In this document: positions 24,368 to 33,001 of the stretch, piece after piece
Layout of the letters: the number at the start of each line of letters is the position of its first letter
Numbering within the stretch: the first letter of the stretch is position 1
From: Clostridiales bacterium Firm_04
Lineage (GTDB): Bacteria > Bacillota > Clostridia > Oscillospirales > Ruminococcaceae
DNA length: 64,000 bases
Direction of reading: 5' to 3'
NCBI GenBank assembly: GCA_001603005.1
Contig: LVAJ01000026.1
Location: 1-64,000, forward strand
Translations under genes and position numbers: made by a program
Notes under the pieces: model-generated
Database searches by the model: none
What the model saw: only the letters and a program-made list of their open reading frames with translations
What the model was told of the DNA's origin: nothing

Positions 24368-24411
24368 TGCCGGTCCCGAACATCGAACAGAACTGAATGG
24401 AGGAAATACAA

Positions 24412-25380
24412 ATGTATGCAGCAATGATGCTTTTCGCAGGCAACGCGCCGCTGATCGTTGCACTCGTCCTGATCGTGATCCTTCTGATCGTGATCATCGC
24501 CAATATCAAGATCGTTCCGCAGGCAAATGTCTATGTCGTGGAGCGTCTGGGCACATTCTATGCGGAATGGCACACCGGCCCGCACTTCCTGATCCCGTTC
24601 ATGGACCGCGTTGCAAAGGTCGTGACGATCAAGGAGCAGGTCGTGGACTTCAAGCCGCAGCCCGTGATCACAAAGGATAACGTCACCATGCAGATCGACA
24701 CGGTCGTATTCTTCGCCGTGACCGACGCAAAGCAGTACACCTACGGCGTCGAGCGCCCGATGGCTGCAATTGAAAATCTGTCCGCAACAACGCTCCGTAA
24801 CATCATCGGTGAAATGGAGCTCGATGCAACGCTGACATCCCGTGACATCATCAACTCGAAGATCACTGCGATCCTCGACCAGGCAACCGACCGCTGGGGC
24901 ATCAAGGTCAACCGCGTGGAGCTGAAAAATATTCTGCCGCCGCGTGAGATTCAGGATGCCATGGAAAAGCAGATGAAGGCAGAGCGTGAACGCCGTGAGA
25001 AGATCCTTCAGGCGGAAGGTGAAAAGAAATCCGCGATCCTCGTCGCAGAGGGCGAAAAGGAATCCAAGATCCTGCGCGCACAGGCGGAAAAGGAATCCCA
25101 GATCCTCGCAGCAGAGGCACAGCAGCAGGCAATGCTGCTCCGTGCAGAGGCGATCCGCAAGCAGAAAATGCTGGAAGCACAGGGCGAGGCTGAGGCACTC
25201 CACATGCTGAACGAGGCTGCACCGAACGAGAAGGTCATTCAGCTGAAATCGCTGGAAGCATTCTCCAGAGCAGCAGACGGCAAGGCTACGAAGATCATCA
25301 TTCCGAGCGAGATCCAGAGCCTTGCAAGCCTGACCGCTGCACTCAAGGGCATCGCATCGAACGATACCCCGCAGCAGTAA
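24412..25380 (+). CDS. SPFH domain protein (paraslipin/QmcA type)
   Basis: A 322-residue protein: N-terminal transmembrane helix (about 8-32), SPFH domain (about 38-190: VERLGTFYAEWHTGPHFLIPF, ITKDNVTMQIDTVVFF, RNIIGEMELDATLTSRD), then a long Ala/Glu/Lys coiled coil made of repeated AEGEK/AQAEKES units (about 195-265), and a short conserved tail (TKIIIPSEIQSLASL). It would form oligomeric membrane scaffolds with the NfeD protein. The ATG at 24412 is preferred over 24397 because GGAGG lies between them. Confidence 0.93.
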   Translation: MYAAMMLFAGNAPLIVALVLIVILLIVIIANIKIVPQANVYVVERLGTFYAEWHTGPHFLIPFMDRVAKVVTIKEQVVDFKPQPVITKDNVTMQIDTVVFFAVTDAKQYTYGVERPMAAIENLSATTLRNIIGEMELDATLTSRDIINSKITAILDQATDRWGIKVNRVELKNILPPREIQDAMEKQMKAERERREKILQAEGEKKSAILVAEGEKESKILRAQAEKESQILAAEAQQQAMLLRAEAIRKQKMLEAQGEAEALHMLNEAAPNEKVIQLKSLEAFSRAADGKATKIIIPSEIQSLASLTAALKGIASNDTPQQ

Positions 25381-25410
25381 TCGCGGCTATACAAATCCCA
25401 TACAGAACAA

Positions 25411-25440
25411 CTGCCCCGAAGCGTTTCGGGGCAGTTTTTT
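25411..25440 (+). terminator. Terminator of the NfeD-SPFH operon
   Basis: CTGCCCCGAA (25411-25420) pairs with TTCGGGGCAG (25424-25433), followed by a T run. Confidence 0.92.
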
Positions 25441-25530
25441 CACGATTCGTTTTTCACTTCTAGGTACATGCCCATTTGAATGTCCGTTTGCATGTCAAGT
25501 TTGTGCATGTCAGATGAATGTCCGCGTGTT
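25441..25530. repeat. ATGTC ladder, copy 1
   Basis: Starts with TTCACGATTC, then irregularly spaced ATGTC or ATGCC motifs (about every 10-15 bases) before the R1 and R2 repeats. The same leader-ladder arrangement precedes R2 at 36598 and 55750. Confidence 0.6.
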
Positions 25531-25554
25531 CTTGTTCTGTCTTCGGAGCACAGC

Positions 25555-25662
25555 GCTGGGAGCAGTTACGCCAGAGAAGCCGCGATCAGCGGCGTGTACC
25601 ACAATTGTTGGACGAGCCACGCCACCGGCTCCCGGAGGAAAATGCCCGCGGGGGCTCCCCGC
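25555..25662 (+). repeat. R1 intergenic repeat, copy b
   Basis: 108 bases from GCTGGGAGCAG to GGGGCTCCCCGC. The ends form an imperfect terminal inverted repeat (GCTGGGAGC against GCGGGGAGC), and an internal hairpin CCGC-GATCA-GCGG is present. No open frame is conserved between copies, so it is treated as non-coding. Confidence 0.85.
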
Positions 25663-25663
25663 C

Positions 25664-25845
25664 CGCTGCGCGGATGCGATTCAGAATGGGGAAAGCAGCC
25701 CTACGGGGTACTTTCCCCAAGCCCCAATCTTCCCCTTAAAGAACGCTGGGGAGTTTCGCTCTCTGCGGAGAGCGACAAGGGCTCTGCCCTTGACCCGCAA
25801 GCCTTTGAAAAGGCTTGAGCGAAACTTTAATCCTGTGCGCGCCGG
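25664..25845 (+). repeat. R2 intergenic repeat, copy 1
   Basis: About 180 bases from CCGCTGCGCGGATGCGATTC to TTTAATCCTGTGCGCGCCGG, holding nested hairpins (CTCTCTGCGGAGAG; AGGGCTCTGCCCTT; AAGCCTTTGAAAAGGCTT). It joins directly to R1 copy b. Other copies are at 36666 and 55910. Confidence 0.85.
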
Positions 25846-26133
25846 TTGCGTTGTGCGTGAATCGGATACGTTTGCGGGAACATAGTCAAGCGCTCGGTAA
25901 CGTATGCGGGGCGCAATCCGCTGGGAGCAGTAACCTTTGAGAAGCCGCGATCAGCAGCGTGTACTGCGACTGTTGGGAGAGCCACGCTTCCGGCTCCCGA
26001 AGGAAAATGCCCGCGGGGGCTCCCCGCTGGGAGCAGTTACGATTGAGAAGCCGCGTCTAGCGGCGTGAACTGCGAATGTTGGGTGAGCCACGCAGCCGCA
26101 CTCCGGAGGAAATCGGCAGCGGGCACTGCCCGC
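25846..26133 (+). repeat. Two further R1 copies in tandem (c and d)
   Basis: After about 75 unique bases come R1 copies at 25920-26027 and 26026-26133. They share the GC at the junction (CCCCGC/GCTGGG), so they lie head to tail. Copy d is the more diverged. No gene is seen here. Confidence 0.8.
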
Positions 26134-26179
26134 CCGGATGCGTCGTGCAGAACTTTTGGGCTCTACGCAGCAATGATTT

Positions 26180-27079
26180 TTATCTCTGAAGGTAGTCCCG
26201 CAGCGTACCGAGCCGCGCCTCCATATCGTGCATGCCGAGCCAGTAGAGCGCACCGAGCTTTTCAAGGTCGCCGTCAAAACGCGTCACAGTGACCGGCTCG
26301 GACGGCGCGATCTGAAAGATCTCCCCCTGCCCCGCAAGATGCTCCAAAAGATCCGCTGTCTCATTGAACTGCGCCGGCGCTGCATCCATGCTCCGGACAA
26401 ATTCCGGATACTTCCGGTACATTTTTGCCGTCAGAACAGAGGGCGCCGTATCCCTGCGATACGCGCGCTCCCGCGTCCGCACTACAACGATCTTCCGCTC
26501 GCCGCACTGCTGCGCCCACGAAAACGGGATCTTCTCCGCGCAGCCGCCGTCCAGATAGGGCACGCCCCCGATCATCACCGGACGCGAAATATACGGCACG
26601 GTCGCGGACGCCTGCACCGCCTTCGAGAGATTGCACTTGCCCTTTTCAAAGTATTCGACCTTGCCCGTCAGCAGATTGGTCGCAGAGACCGCCAGTCTGC
26701 GTGCAGGATCCTGCAAACGCTTTTTGTTCAGCGGCATCTGACGCAGGATATCCCTGTAAAGATACGAAAAACCGGTGATGCCGCCGTCCCGCTTCATCGC
26801 GCCGATGCCGCAGTAATTCTGATCGTGGCGGTAGGTCAGGTCGATGCGCGCGCCCCAGCCGATCTGTCCGGCGACATAGCCGATCGCGGAGAGCGCCCCC
26901 GCCGAGCAGCCGACCGTCGCCGAAAAATTGATGCCGTTCTGCATCATGCAGTCGAGCACGCCGAGCGTATAGAGCCCCTTCCAGCCGCCGCCTTCGAGCA
27001 CAAGGCATCCGGATGTGATGCTGTCATCGGCGCTGCCGGTCGGGATCTCGTCAATTCTGCTGTAAATTTTCTGTTTCAT
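26180..27079 (-). CDS. Patatin-like phospholipase
   Basis: A 299-residue patatin-family lipid acyl hydrolase. Glycine-rich oxyanion loop L-E-G-G-G-W-K-G near residue 28, nucleophile elbow G-C-S-A-G-A-L-S near residue 58, and the catalytic Asp in YLDGGCAEK near residue 175, completing the Ser-Asp dyad. There is no signal peptide. It resembles the bacterial DUF6363-containing patatin group, with a conserved C-terminal helical part. It would hydrolyse phospholipid or glycerolipid esters inside the cell. Its promoter is at 27125-27153. Confidence 0.93.
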   Translation of the reverse strand: MKQKIYSRIDEIPTGSADDSITSGCLVLEGGGWKGLYTLGVLDCMMQNGINFSATVGCSAGALSAIGYVAGQIGWGARIDLTYRHDQNYCGIGAMKRDGGITGFSYLYRDILRQMPLNKKRLQDPARRLAVSATNLLTGKVEYFEKGKCNLSKAVQASATVPYISRPVMIGGVPYLDGGCAEKIPFSWAQQCGERKIVVVRTRERAYRRDTAPSVLTAKMYRKYPEFVRSMDAAPAQFNETADLLEHLAGQGEIFQIAPSEPVTVTRFDGDLEKLGALYWLGMHDMEARLGTLRDYLQR

Positions 27080-27124
27080 GATTCGCCTTTCTGATCTGCA
27101 TATTCGATTTCGCTTCCGGATTAC

Positions 27125-27153
27125 AGTATAGCAAAAAAGTCCGGTTTCGTCAA
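27125..27153 (-). promoter_or_regulatory. Patatin gene promoter
   Basis: Minus strand: -35 TTGACG (27153-27148), 17-base spacer, -10 TATACT (27130-27125). It lies downstream of the neighbouring leftward operon, so the patatin gene is a separate unit. Confidence 0.8.
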
Positions 27154-27194
27154 TGCTAATGGATGATCTGTCCGGTCGGATATAGAGATCCCCG

Positions 27195-27222
27195 CCTCTG
27201 CGTCCTGCAAAGGCGGGATATT
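27195..27222 (+). terminator. Hairpin at the end of the PH/SHOCT operon
   Basis: CCCGCCT pairs with AGGCGGG, followed on the plus strand by ATATTTTTT. The T run suits rightward transcripts better, while for the leftward operon only the hairpin is available. Weak assignment. Confidence 0.45.
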
Positions 27223-27224
27223 TT

Positions 27225-28703
27225 TTACAGCGGCAGCTCCAGAATACCGTCCGCGTTCAGCTTTGGATTCGGTACCCAATTAATGATGTTATGCGTATTC
27301 ATTTCCTCGACCGTGAAGCCCCACTGATTCAGCTTTGCAATATGCGCAGCATCCGGATGTCCGTATGGGTTCGAGCCGACTGACGCAACTGCGACCGCCC
27401 CCTGTTTGCCCTTTACGATCTGATTCGTCCGGTTTCCGAGCGCACAGCAATGATGCGGGATCACAAGATAATCCAGCAGGAGCGGCGCTTTCTGCTTCAG
27501 CGCACTTCCCCATGCGTGATACATACAGTCACCCGGCAGCAGAATGTCCTTACCCACTTGGATCCGCAGAATCAGCCCGATGTTGTTATTGATCTCCGCC
27601 TTGCATCTGCCCTTTCCGGTTCCGTAATACAGCTCTGCAAGCGGATTCTGCGGAAGCGTCAGCGCATTCTGCGGAAGCGTCAGCGGATTCTTCGAAAGCG
27701 TCAGAGGATCTTGCAGCGTGTCGATCACGTACAGATCCGCAAACAGCAGCAGGCGAATGAACATCAGCGCTGACACCGAAATCTCCTTTACATATTTCGG
27801 ATGCCGGATATACCACCGGTGCGATTTCGTAAACTGACTGCTTTGCAGATAGATGCAGCCGAGAATATGGTCGGTATCAAAATGTGAAATGACATAGCAG
27901 CCGCAGTCGATTTTCGGGATATAGTCCTTTGCCGGAAACGCGTCGTGTTTTTCAAAAGATGTAAATCCGACATCGCTGACCAGCTCTGTTTTTTTCGTCT
28001 TGGAATCATACAGGCAGATGAAATTCCCCTGCCCGACATTCAGAATTTGCAGGGTATCCGGATTGATTGCCGGCAAAGGCTTGTGTGACTTTAACGGTAT
28101 CACCCGCTGCTGAATCATGTTTTCCACCTTCTGCTTCAGCGATTCTTTCTGCACGGAAAGATGCGGATGCTCAAAAAGCAGCTTTCTCCGGATCCCCCAA
28201 TACGGACTCGCAGCAAAATACACATCCGCATCCAGCCCGTACGGATCAAACCGCACCAGAAATTCGTATTGCCGCAGTATATTTTCCGCGATCAGAACCG
28301 GATTCTCTGCCGGCGCGATTTCTTTTGCCGTTTCCAGAAGATCGCGCAGCAATGCAGCAGAAAGCGGTTCGTATAAATACTCCCGCATATCTCTGTCATT
28401 CCGTGATCGTTCTTCCGGAACATGCTCCTTTGGAACATCCATCACAAAACCAAAGAAGATCGGACGGAATATGTCGATCTCCTCGTTCTCCGGCGTTTCG
28501 CCTTGATAGGAAAACAATCTCTCACAAAAAGACAGCATCTTACTTGTACAGAGCGTACCGCGGAGAATATAGTTCTCTTCCGTTTCGGTGATCCGTTCAA
28601 ATTCTGCATACATCACCGTATCGCTTTTTGGCTCCAGCAGTTCATGGATCTCATTCACTACGCTGATGCGCTGTTTTTTCAGTTCAGACAATTCCGCATT
28701 CAT
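27225..28703 (-). CDS. ComEC-like metallo-beta-lactamase-fold protein, last gene of the PH/SHOCT operon
   Basis: A 492-residue protein. The N-terminal 215 residues are an unrecognised mixed helix/strand part. From LQILNVGQGNFI onward is a metallo-beta-lactamase fold of the ComEC/Rec2 type: metal motif S-H-F-D-T-D-H near residue 275, LLPGDC, VIPHHCCALGN and a late SVGSNPYGHP. Between them are about four heptads of the NPLTLPQ type (DNA 27640-27715). No signal peptide or membrane helix is present, unlike ComEC. It starts 18 bases after the last PH/SHOCT gene. It may cut nucleic acid or a nucleotide; the substrate is unproven. Confidence 0.82.
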   Translation of the reverse strand: MNAELSELKKQRISVVNEIHELLEPKSDTVMYAEFERITETEENYILRGTLCTSKMLSFCERLFSYQGETPENEEIDIFRPIFFGFVMDVPKEHVPEERSRNDRDMREYLYEPLSAALLRDLLETAKEIAPAENPVLIAENILRQYEFLVRFDPYGLDADVYFAASPYWGIRRKLLFEHPHLSVQKESLKQKVENMIQQRVIPLKSHKPLPAINPDTLQILNVGQGNFICLYDSKTKKTELVSDVGFTSFEKHDAFPAKDYIPKIDCGCYVISHFDTDHILGCIYLQSSQFTKSHRWYIRHPKYVKEISVSALMFIRLLLFADLYVIDTLQDPLTLSKNPLTLPQNALTLPQNPLAELYYGTGKGRCKAEINNNIGLILRIQVGKDILLPGDCMYHAWGSALKQKAPLLLDYLVIPHHCCALGNRTNQIVKGKQGAVAVASVGSNPYGHPDAAHIAKLNQWGFTVEEMNTHNIINWVPNPKLNADGILELPL

Positions 28704-28721
28704 TTTTTGAAACTCACTCCG

Positions 28722-29522
28722 TTATTCTGTTTTTCGGTCAGATGAACCGTCCTCTGTGTCCTGCGGCATCACCGCGCGGAGCTGCTGCATCCGCTGCTGA
28801 AAATCAAGCGCATTCTGTTCATCCGACTTGACGACAGGCTGCGGCAGGGGCAGTCTGTCCGGATCATTCGCGAGGTCAAACTGCGCCTGCGTGATCGCGC
28901 CGGTGCGCAGCAAATGTGTCATTGCATTCTGCATATCCGTAATGACAACAGGCGCTTCCGACTGCGGTGCGAGCAGCACTCTTTCGCGCTGTTCCTCACG
29001 AAACAGCCGCCCCGCCTGCGGATCGACCGGCAGTTCCGCGATCGGCTGATACAGCGGCGTGCGCTGCTTCATGTTCAGGTCATGCTTTGCCTGCGTGATG
29101 ACAGCGGCAAGCTTCGGCGCATCCGTCACTTCATTCAGCTCGTAGGTTTTCTCCGCGGTGCAGATCCTGATTGTTCCGTTCTCCGGCGATCCGCAGAAAA
29201 CGATTTGTTCAAGCGGTATTTCGACATTGTACGGCGCGATCCCGTTCAGACCGCCCCGCCCGTAGCGGAGGATCACGGTGTCTTCCGTCACGGCGATCCG
29301 CTGCAGAATCCCCTCTTTCGCTTTCTTTGCCTGATTCTGCCTGAAATTACGGATGACAAAATACAGGGCAACCGCAAGCAGAATGACCGCGAAAACGCCA
29401 AACACAAGGATCAAAACTGCGGAGAAAAGGAGCATGATCAACGACGGCATACATCCTGCGTGAAACACTTCATCCATCGGATCGGAATGCTCCACCTTCG
29501 CCTCATAGATCACATCTTTCAT
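28722..29522 (-). CDS. PH-like/SHOCT membrane protein, array gene 10
   Basis: A 266-residue protein starting MKDVIYEAKV. Hydrophobic segments at about 25-60 are followed by a PH-like beta domain (EGILQRIAVTEDTVILRYG, VEIPLEQIVF) to about 145, a polar linker, one SHOCT-like helix pair (NAMTHLLRTGAITQAQFD) and a Gln-rich tail that differs from the other copies (ends DGSSDRKTE). It overlaps the previous array gene by four bases (ATGA). It is the most distal and most diverged SHOCT member of the array. Confidence 0.78.
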   Translation of the reverse strand: MKDVIYEAKVEHSDPMDEVFHAGCMPSLIMLLFSAVLILVFGVFAVILLAVALYFVIRNFRQNQAKKAKEGILQRIAVTEDTVILRYGRGGLNGIAPYNVEIPLEQIVFCGSPENGTIRICTAEKTYELNEVTDAPKLAAVITQAKHDLNMKQRTPLYQPIAELPVDPQAGRLFREEQRERVLLAPQSEAPVVITDMQNAMTHLLRTGAITQAQFDLANDPDRLPLPQPVVKSDEQNALDFQQRMQQLRAVMPQDTEDGSSDRKTE

Positions 29523-30364
29523 AGCTGCATTCTTCCCTGTTCATCCGGCAGATCCGGCGGCATCATCGCGCCGAACTGCTGCATCCGCTGCTGATATTCC
29601 AGCGCATTCTGCTCATCTGCATCCTGCGCATCATCCGCTGTAGGCACATTCTGCGGTTCCGGCGCGGGCGCCTGCTGACTGTATGCCATTGCATCGAACT
29701 GCTCGCGCGTGATCATACCGGTCTGCAATTGATATTCCAGTGCATGAAACGTATCCGCATCGACTGCCGGCTGCGGCGGGAGCGGTCTGTCCGGATCGTT
29801 CGCCGTATCAAACTGCGCCTGCGTAATGGCACCGGTGCGCAGCAAATGTGTCATCGCATTCTGCCGATTGGTTTCGTCTTCGCTCTGCATATTCACCGGC
29901 GCATCTGCATACCGGAACTGCAGCACTGCCTTTTTGACCGCATCCACAAACATCTCCGCATCCATCACGCCGTCCAGCACAACTGTTTCTTCATCCGTGC
30001 TGATGCACACCTTGTACGGCGCGGACACTTCAATATCAATGATCTGTGCAAGCGGGATCAGCTGCCAGACGATCTCTCTGCTCTCGATTGTCTCTTTCAA
30101 ACGCTCGATCTTCACGCCTTCTCGCTTCAGCGCAACACGATGCAGCACACTGTCCGCCTTCTCCGTTTCCTGTTCTGCATGCGCCTTGCTGTAGATTATT
30201 GCCAATACAACATAAGCAACCAACGAAAAAAGACCCGCCCAATAATGCCCCGACAAAAAACCAGCACAAGTGAATACAATACTGAGAGCAATCGGAGTAC
30301 ACCCAAGCGGCAGCTGTTTTTTACGGTTCGGATTCAGCTTCGCTTCATAAATCACATCATTCAT
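29519..30364 (-). CDS. PH-like/SHOCT membrane protein, array gene 9
   Basis: A 281-residue protein, MNDVIYEAKL at the start. Two hydrophobic segments (about 20-55), a PH-like domain (HRVALKREGVKIERL, LAQIIDIEVSAPYKVCISTDEE), then two SHOCT-type modules in a row, NAMTHLLRTGAITQAQFDTA and ALEYQLQTGMITREQFDAM, and the shared C-terminal QQRMQQFGAMMPPD tail. It overlaps both neighbours by four bases. Its PH-like part resembles array gene 6 more than genes 7 and 8. Confidence 0.8.
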   Translation of the reverse strand: MNDVIYEAKLNPNRKKQLPLGCTPIALSIVFTCAGFLSGHYWAGLFSLVAYVVLAIIYSKAHAEQETEKADSVLHRVALKREGVKIERLKETIESREIVWQLIPLAQIIDIEVSAPYKVCISTDEETVVLDGVMDAEMFVDAVKKAVLQFRYADAPVNMQSEDETNRQNAMTHLLRTGAITQAQFDTANDPDRPLPPQPAVDADTFHALEYQLQTGMITREQFDAMAYSQQAPAPEPQNVPTADDAQDADEQNALEYQQRMQQFGAMMPPDLPDEQGRMQL

Positions 30365-31260
30365 ATCTGCATTCTTCCCTGTTCATCCGGATTTTCCGGC
30401 GGCATCATCGCACCGAACTGCTGCATCCGCTGCTGATAGGCAAGCGCATTCTGTTCATCTGCATCCTGCGCATCATCCGCTGCAGGCACATTCTGCGGTT
30501 CCGGTACGGGTTTCTGCTGACAATATGCCATTGCATCAAACTCCTCGCGCGTGATCATGCCGGTCTGGAGCTGATATTCCAGCGCATGAAATGTATCCGC
30601 ATCGACTGCCGGCTGCGGCGGGAGCGGTCTGTGCGGATCGTTCGCCGTATCAAACTGCGCCTGCGTGATCGCGCCGGTGCGCAGCATATGTTCCATTGCA
30701 TTCTGTGCATCCGGATCAACCGCAGGCTTGCTCTGCGGCAGGAGAACCTGCCGTTCGGTGTGCTGCAGCAGACGGACCGCCGGTGCCGCATCGGGCTGAA
30801 ACTTCGATGCCGGCACATATATCCCGCGCTTTTGCTGTGCGCGGCGCAGTTCTATCGCAAACTGCTTCTCATTATCCAAGCCTTCCAGCTGATAGGCTTT
30901 GTGCGCCGTATGGAGTATGACAGTCGATCCATCGACTTCTGCTTCGGTGATCTCCTCAAGCGGGATCTGCACACTGCGCGGCGCTTTCGTTTCCAGACTT
31001 TCGTGTCCGTAGCGGAGCATCACGTACTTCCCGGTCAGAACCACCCGCTGCAGAATGCCCTGCTTTGTGATCTTGCGTTTTCTTCTCAAAAGCGAAGAGA
31101 TGACAAAATATCCGATCACAATATCCAAAATGACACCGACGAATCTGAAAGCTGCGATAAAGCCAGCCAAGAAAACAATCAGCACAAGCAGACAGCCGCA
31201 TCCGGAATCGTTCGGATACAGATCCTTCCTGACCTCTGCCTCATAAATCACATCATTCAT
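30361..31260 (-). CDS. PH-like/SHOCT membrane protein, array gene 8
   Basis: A 299-residue protein, MNDVIYEAEV. A strongly hydrophobic hairpin (about 18-55) is followed by RRKRKITKQGILQRVVLTGKYVMLRYG as the start of the PH-like domain, a linker, then two SHOCT modules (NAMEHMLRTGAITQAQFDTA; ALEYQLQTGMITREEFDAM) and the conserved tail. The 3' third is nearly repeated in genes 6, 7 and 9 at the DNA level, while the 5' part is unlike most of them. Four-base overlaps on both sides. Confidence 0.8.
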   Translation of the reverse strand: MNDVIYEAEVRKDLYPNDSGCGCLLVLIVFLAGFIAAFRFVGVILDIVIGYFVISSLLRRKRKITKQGILQRVVLTGKYVMLRYGHESLETKAPRSVQIPLEEITEAEVDGSTVILHTAHKAYQLEGLDNEKQFAIELRRAQQKRGIYVPASKFQPDAAPAVRLLQHTERQVLLPQSKPAVDPDAQNAMEHMLRTGAITQAQFDTANDPHRPLPPQPAVDADTFHALEYQLQTGMITREEFDAMAYCQQKPVPEPQNVPAADDAQDADEQNALAYQQRMQQFGAMMPPENPDEQGRMQI

Positions 31261-32162
31261 AGCTGCATTCTTCCCTGTTCATCCGGCAGATCCGGCGGCA
31301 TCATCGCGCCGAACTGCTGCATCCGCTGCTGATATTCCAGTGCATTCTGCTCATCTGCATCCGGCACATCCAGCGGCGCAAGCAGATCCAGCGGATCCGG
31401 TTCCTGTGCGGGTTTCTGCTGACAATATGCCATTGCATCGAACTGCTCACGCGTGATCATACCGGTCTGCAGCTGATATTCCAGTGCATGAAACGTGTCC
31501 GCATCGACTGCGGGCTGCGGCGGGAGCGGTCTGTGCGGATCATTTGCCGTATCAAACTGCTCCTGCGTGATCGCGCCGGTGCGCAGCATGTACTGCATCG
31601 CATTTTGCAGATCCGGATCGACTGCCGGCTTTGTCTGCGGCGGCGGAGCCGGCATTCTGATGTGCTGCTCCGCGAGCATATGCTCCTGCGGCGATGTGAC
31701 CGTCTGCTGTGACATGCGGCGCGTCTGCTGCACACGCCGCAGCGCATCTGCAAACCTTCTCGCATCCAGAACGCCTTCCAGCTGATAGGCTCTGCTCATT
31801 GTGTGGAGTATGAGCGTGGTCGTATCCGGCGTTTCCGCCTCGCTGATATCATCGAGCGGGATCTGGATACAGCTCGGCGATTTCGTGCTCAGACTCTCCC
31901 GCCCGTAGCGGAGCATCACGCCGTCCGCATTCAGGATCACCCGCTGCAGGACGCCCTGCTTTTCAACCTTCTGCCGCTTCTTCCGATAGAGCATGATGCC
32001 GAGACATGCAGTAACTGCAAGCACGATAAATCCTTCAATTCCTGCCTCGGAGAGAATAACCGCCGCAATACCGATGCAAAACTGCACCCCGCTGCATCCG
32101 AGATCGCCCAGAGATACCGACTGATCCCGCATGACATGCGCTTCGTAAATCACATCTTTCAT
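31257..32162 (-). CDS. PH-like/SHOCT membrane protein, array gene 7
   Basis: A 301-residue protein, MKDVIYEAHV. Two hydrophobic segments (about 22-60), then the basic KKRQKVEKQGVLQRVILNADGVMLRYG start of the PH-like domain (closest to array gene 8), a Pro/Gln linker (RMPAPPPQTKPAVDPD), two SHOCT modules (NAMQYMLRTGAITQEQFDTA; ALEYQLQTGMITREQFDAM), a short LDLLAPLDVPD segment shared with gene 6, and the conserved Gln/Met tail. Translationally coupled to both neighbours. Confidence 0.8.
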   Translation of the reverse strand: MKDVIYEAHVMRDQSVSLGDLGCSGVQFCIGIAAVILSEAGIEGFIVLAVTACLGIMLYRKKRQKVEKQGVLQRVILNADGVMLRYGRESLSTKSPSCIQIPLDDISEAETPDTTTLILHTMSRAYQLEGVLDARRFADALRRVQQTRRMSQQTVTSPQEHMLAEQHIRMPAPPPQTKPAVDPDLQNAMQYMLRTGAITQEQFDTANDPHRPLPPQPAVDADTFHALEYQLQTGMITREQFDAMAYCQQKPAQEPDPLDLLAPLDVPDADEQNALEYQQRMQQFGAMMPPDLPDEQGRMQL

Positions 32163-33001
32163 AGCTGCATTCTTTCCTGCTCATCCGGCGGCATCATCGC
32201 GCCGAACTGCTGCATCCGATGCTGATAGGCAAGCGCATTCTGTTCATCTGCGTCCGGCACATCCAGCGGCGCAAGCAGATCCAGCGGATCCTGCTGCGGC
32301 GCGGGTGCCTGCTGACTGTATGCCATTGCATCGAACTGCTCACGCGTGATCATGCCGGTTTGCAGCTGATATTCCAGTGCATGAAACGTATCCGCATCGA
32401 CTGCGGGCTGCGGCGGGAGCGGTCTGTCCGGATCATTCGCCGTATCAAACTGCGCCTGCGTAATGGCACCGGTGCGCAGCATATGCTCCATTGCATTTTG
32501 CAGATTCATTTTGTCCTCATCCTGTGTGTTTGCAGACGCATCCGAAAACCGGAACTCCTGCACGGTCCTCTTGACCGCATCGGCAAACGCGGCGGCATCC
32601 AGCACGCCGTTCAGCTCCACCGTTTCCGCTTCCGTGCTGATGCACACGACAACCGGAGAGCGCACTTCAATGCCGGTGATCCGGCTGATCGGGATAATCT
32701 GCGATTCGATCTGCCTTCTGCCTTCCACGCCCCGCAGGCGTTCAATCTGCACGCCCTGTTCTGTCAGTGCGACACGCCGCAGCGTTCCCACATACTGTGC
32801 CCGCGACCAGTCCAGTTTTCCGTTATCGCGCAAAATTGCAAATACGGCAGCGGCAATTCCTCCGATTATCAGCAGGAGCGCCTGCTCCTTCACAATTCCG
32901 AGCAAAAAGCAGATAATTGCAATCAGCAGCGGCGTTTTGCTCGCGGCCTTCACGCGCGGACGGTCCTGCACCACCTTGGCTTCATACAGCGCATCATTCA
33001 T
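32159..33001 (-). CDS. PH-like/SHOCT membrane protein, array gene 6
   Basis: A 280-residue protein. The start MNDALYEAKV at 33001 matches the other members; ATG 33007 is also possible, and 33067 would lie well inside the upstream gene. Two hydrophobic segments (about 22-55), a PH-like domain with LRRVALTEQGVQIERLRG and ISRITGIEVRSPVVVCISTEAE, two SHOCT modules (NAMEHMLRTGAITQAQFDTA; ALEYQLQTGMITREQFDAM), LDLLAPLDVPD, and a slightly shortened tail. Its stop overlaps the next start by four bases. Confidence 0.8.
   Translation of the reverse strand: MNDALYEAKVVQDRPRVKAASKTPLLIAIICFLLGIVKEQALLLIIGGIAAAVFAILRDNGKLDWSRAQYVGTLRRVALTEQGVQIERLRGVEGRRQIESQIIPISRITGIEVRSPVVVCISTEAETVELNGVLDAAAFADAVKRTVQEFRFSDASANTQDEDKMNLQNAMEHMLRTGAITQAQFDTANDPDRPLPPQPAVDADTFHALEYQLQTGMITREQFDAMAYSQQAPAPQQDPLDLLAPLDVPDADEQNALAYQHRMQQFGAMMPPDEQERMQL

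Noticed and set aside
25480-25885. Short open frames within the R1/R2 repeats (also near 36447, 36654, 55882)
   Set aside because: The frames are not conserved between copies, while the hairpins are, so the repeats are taken as non-coding.
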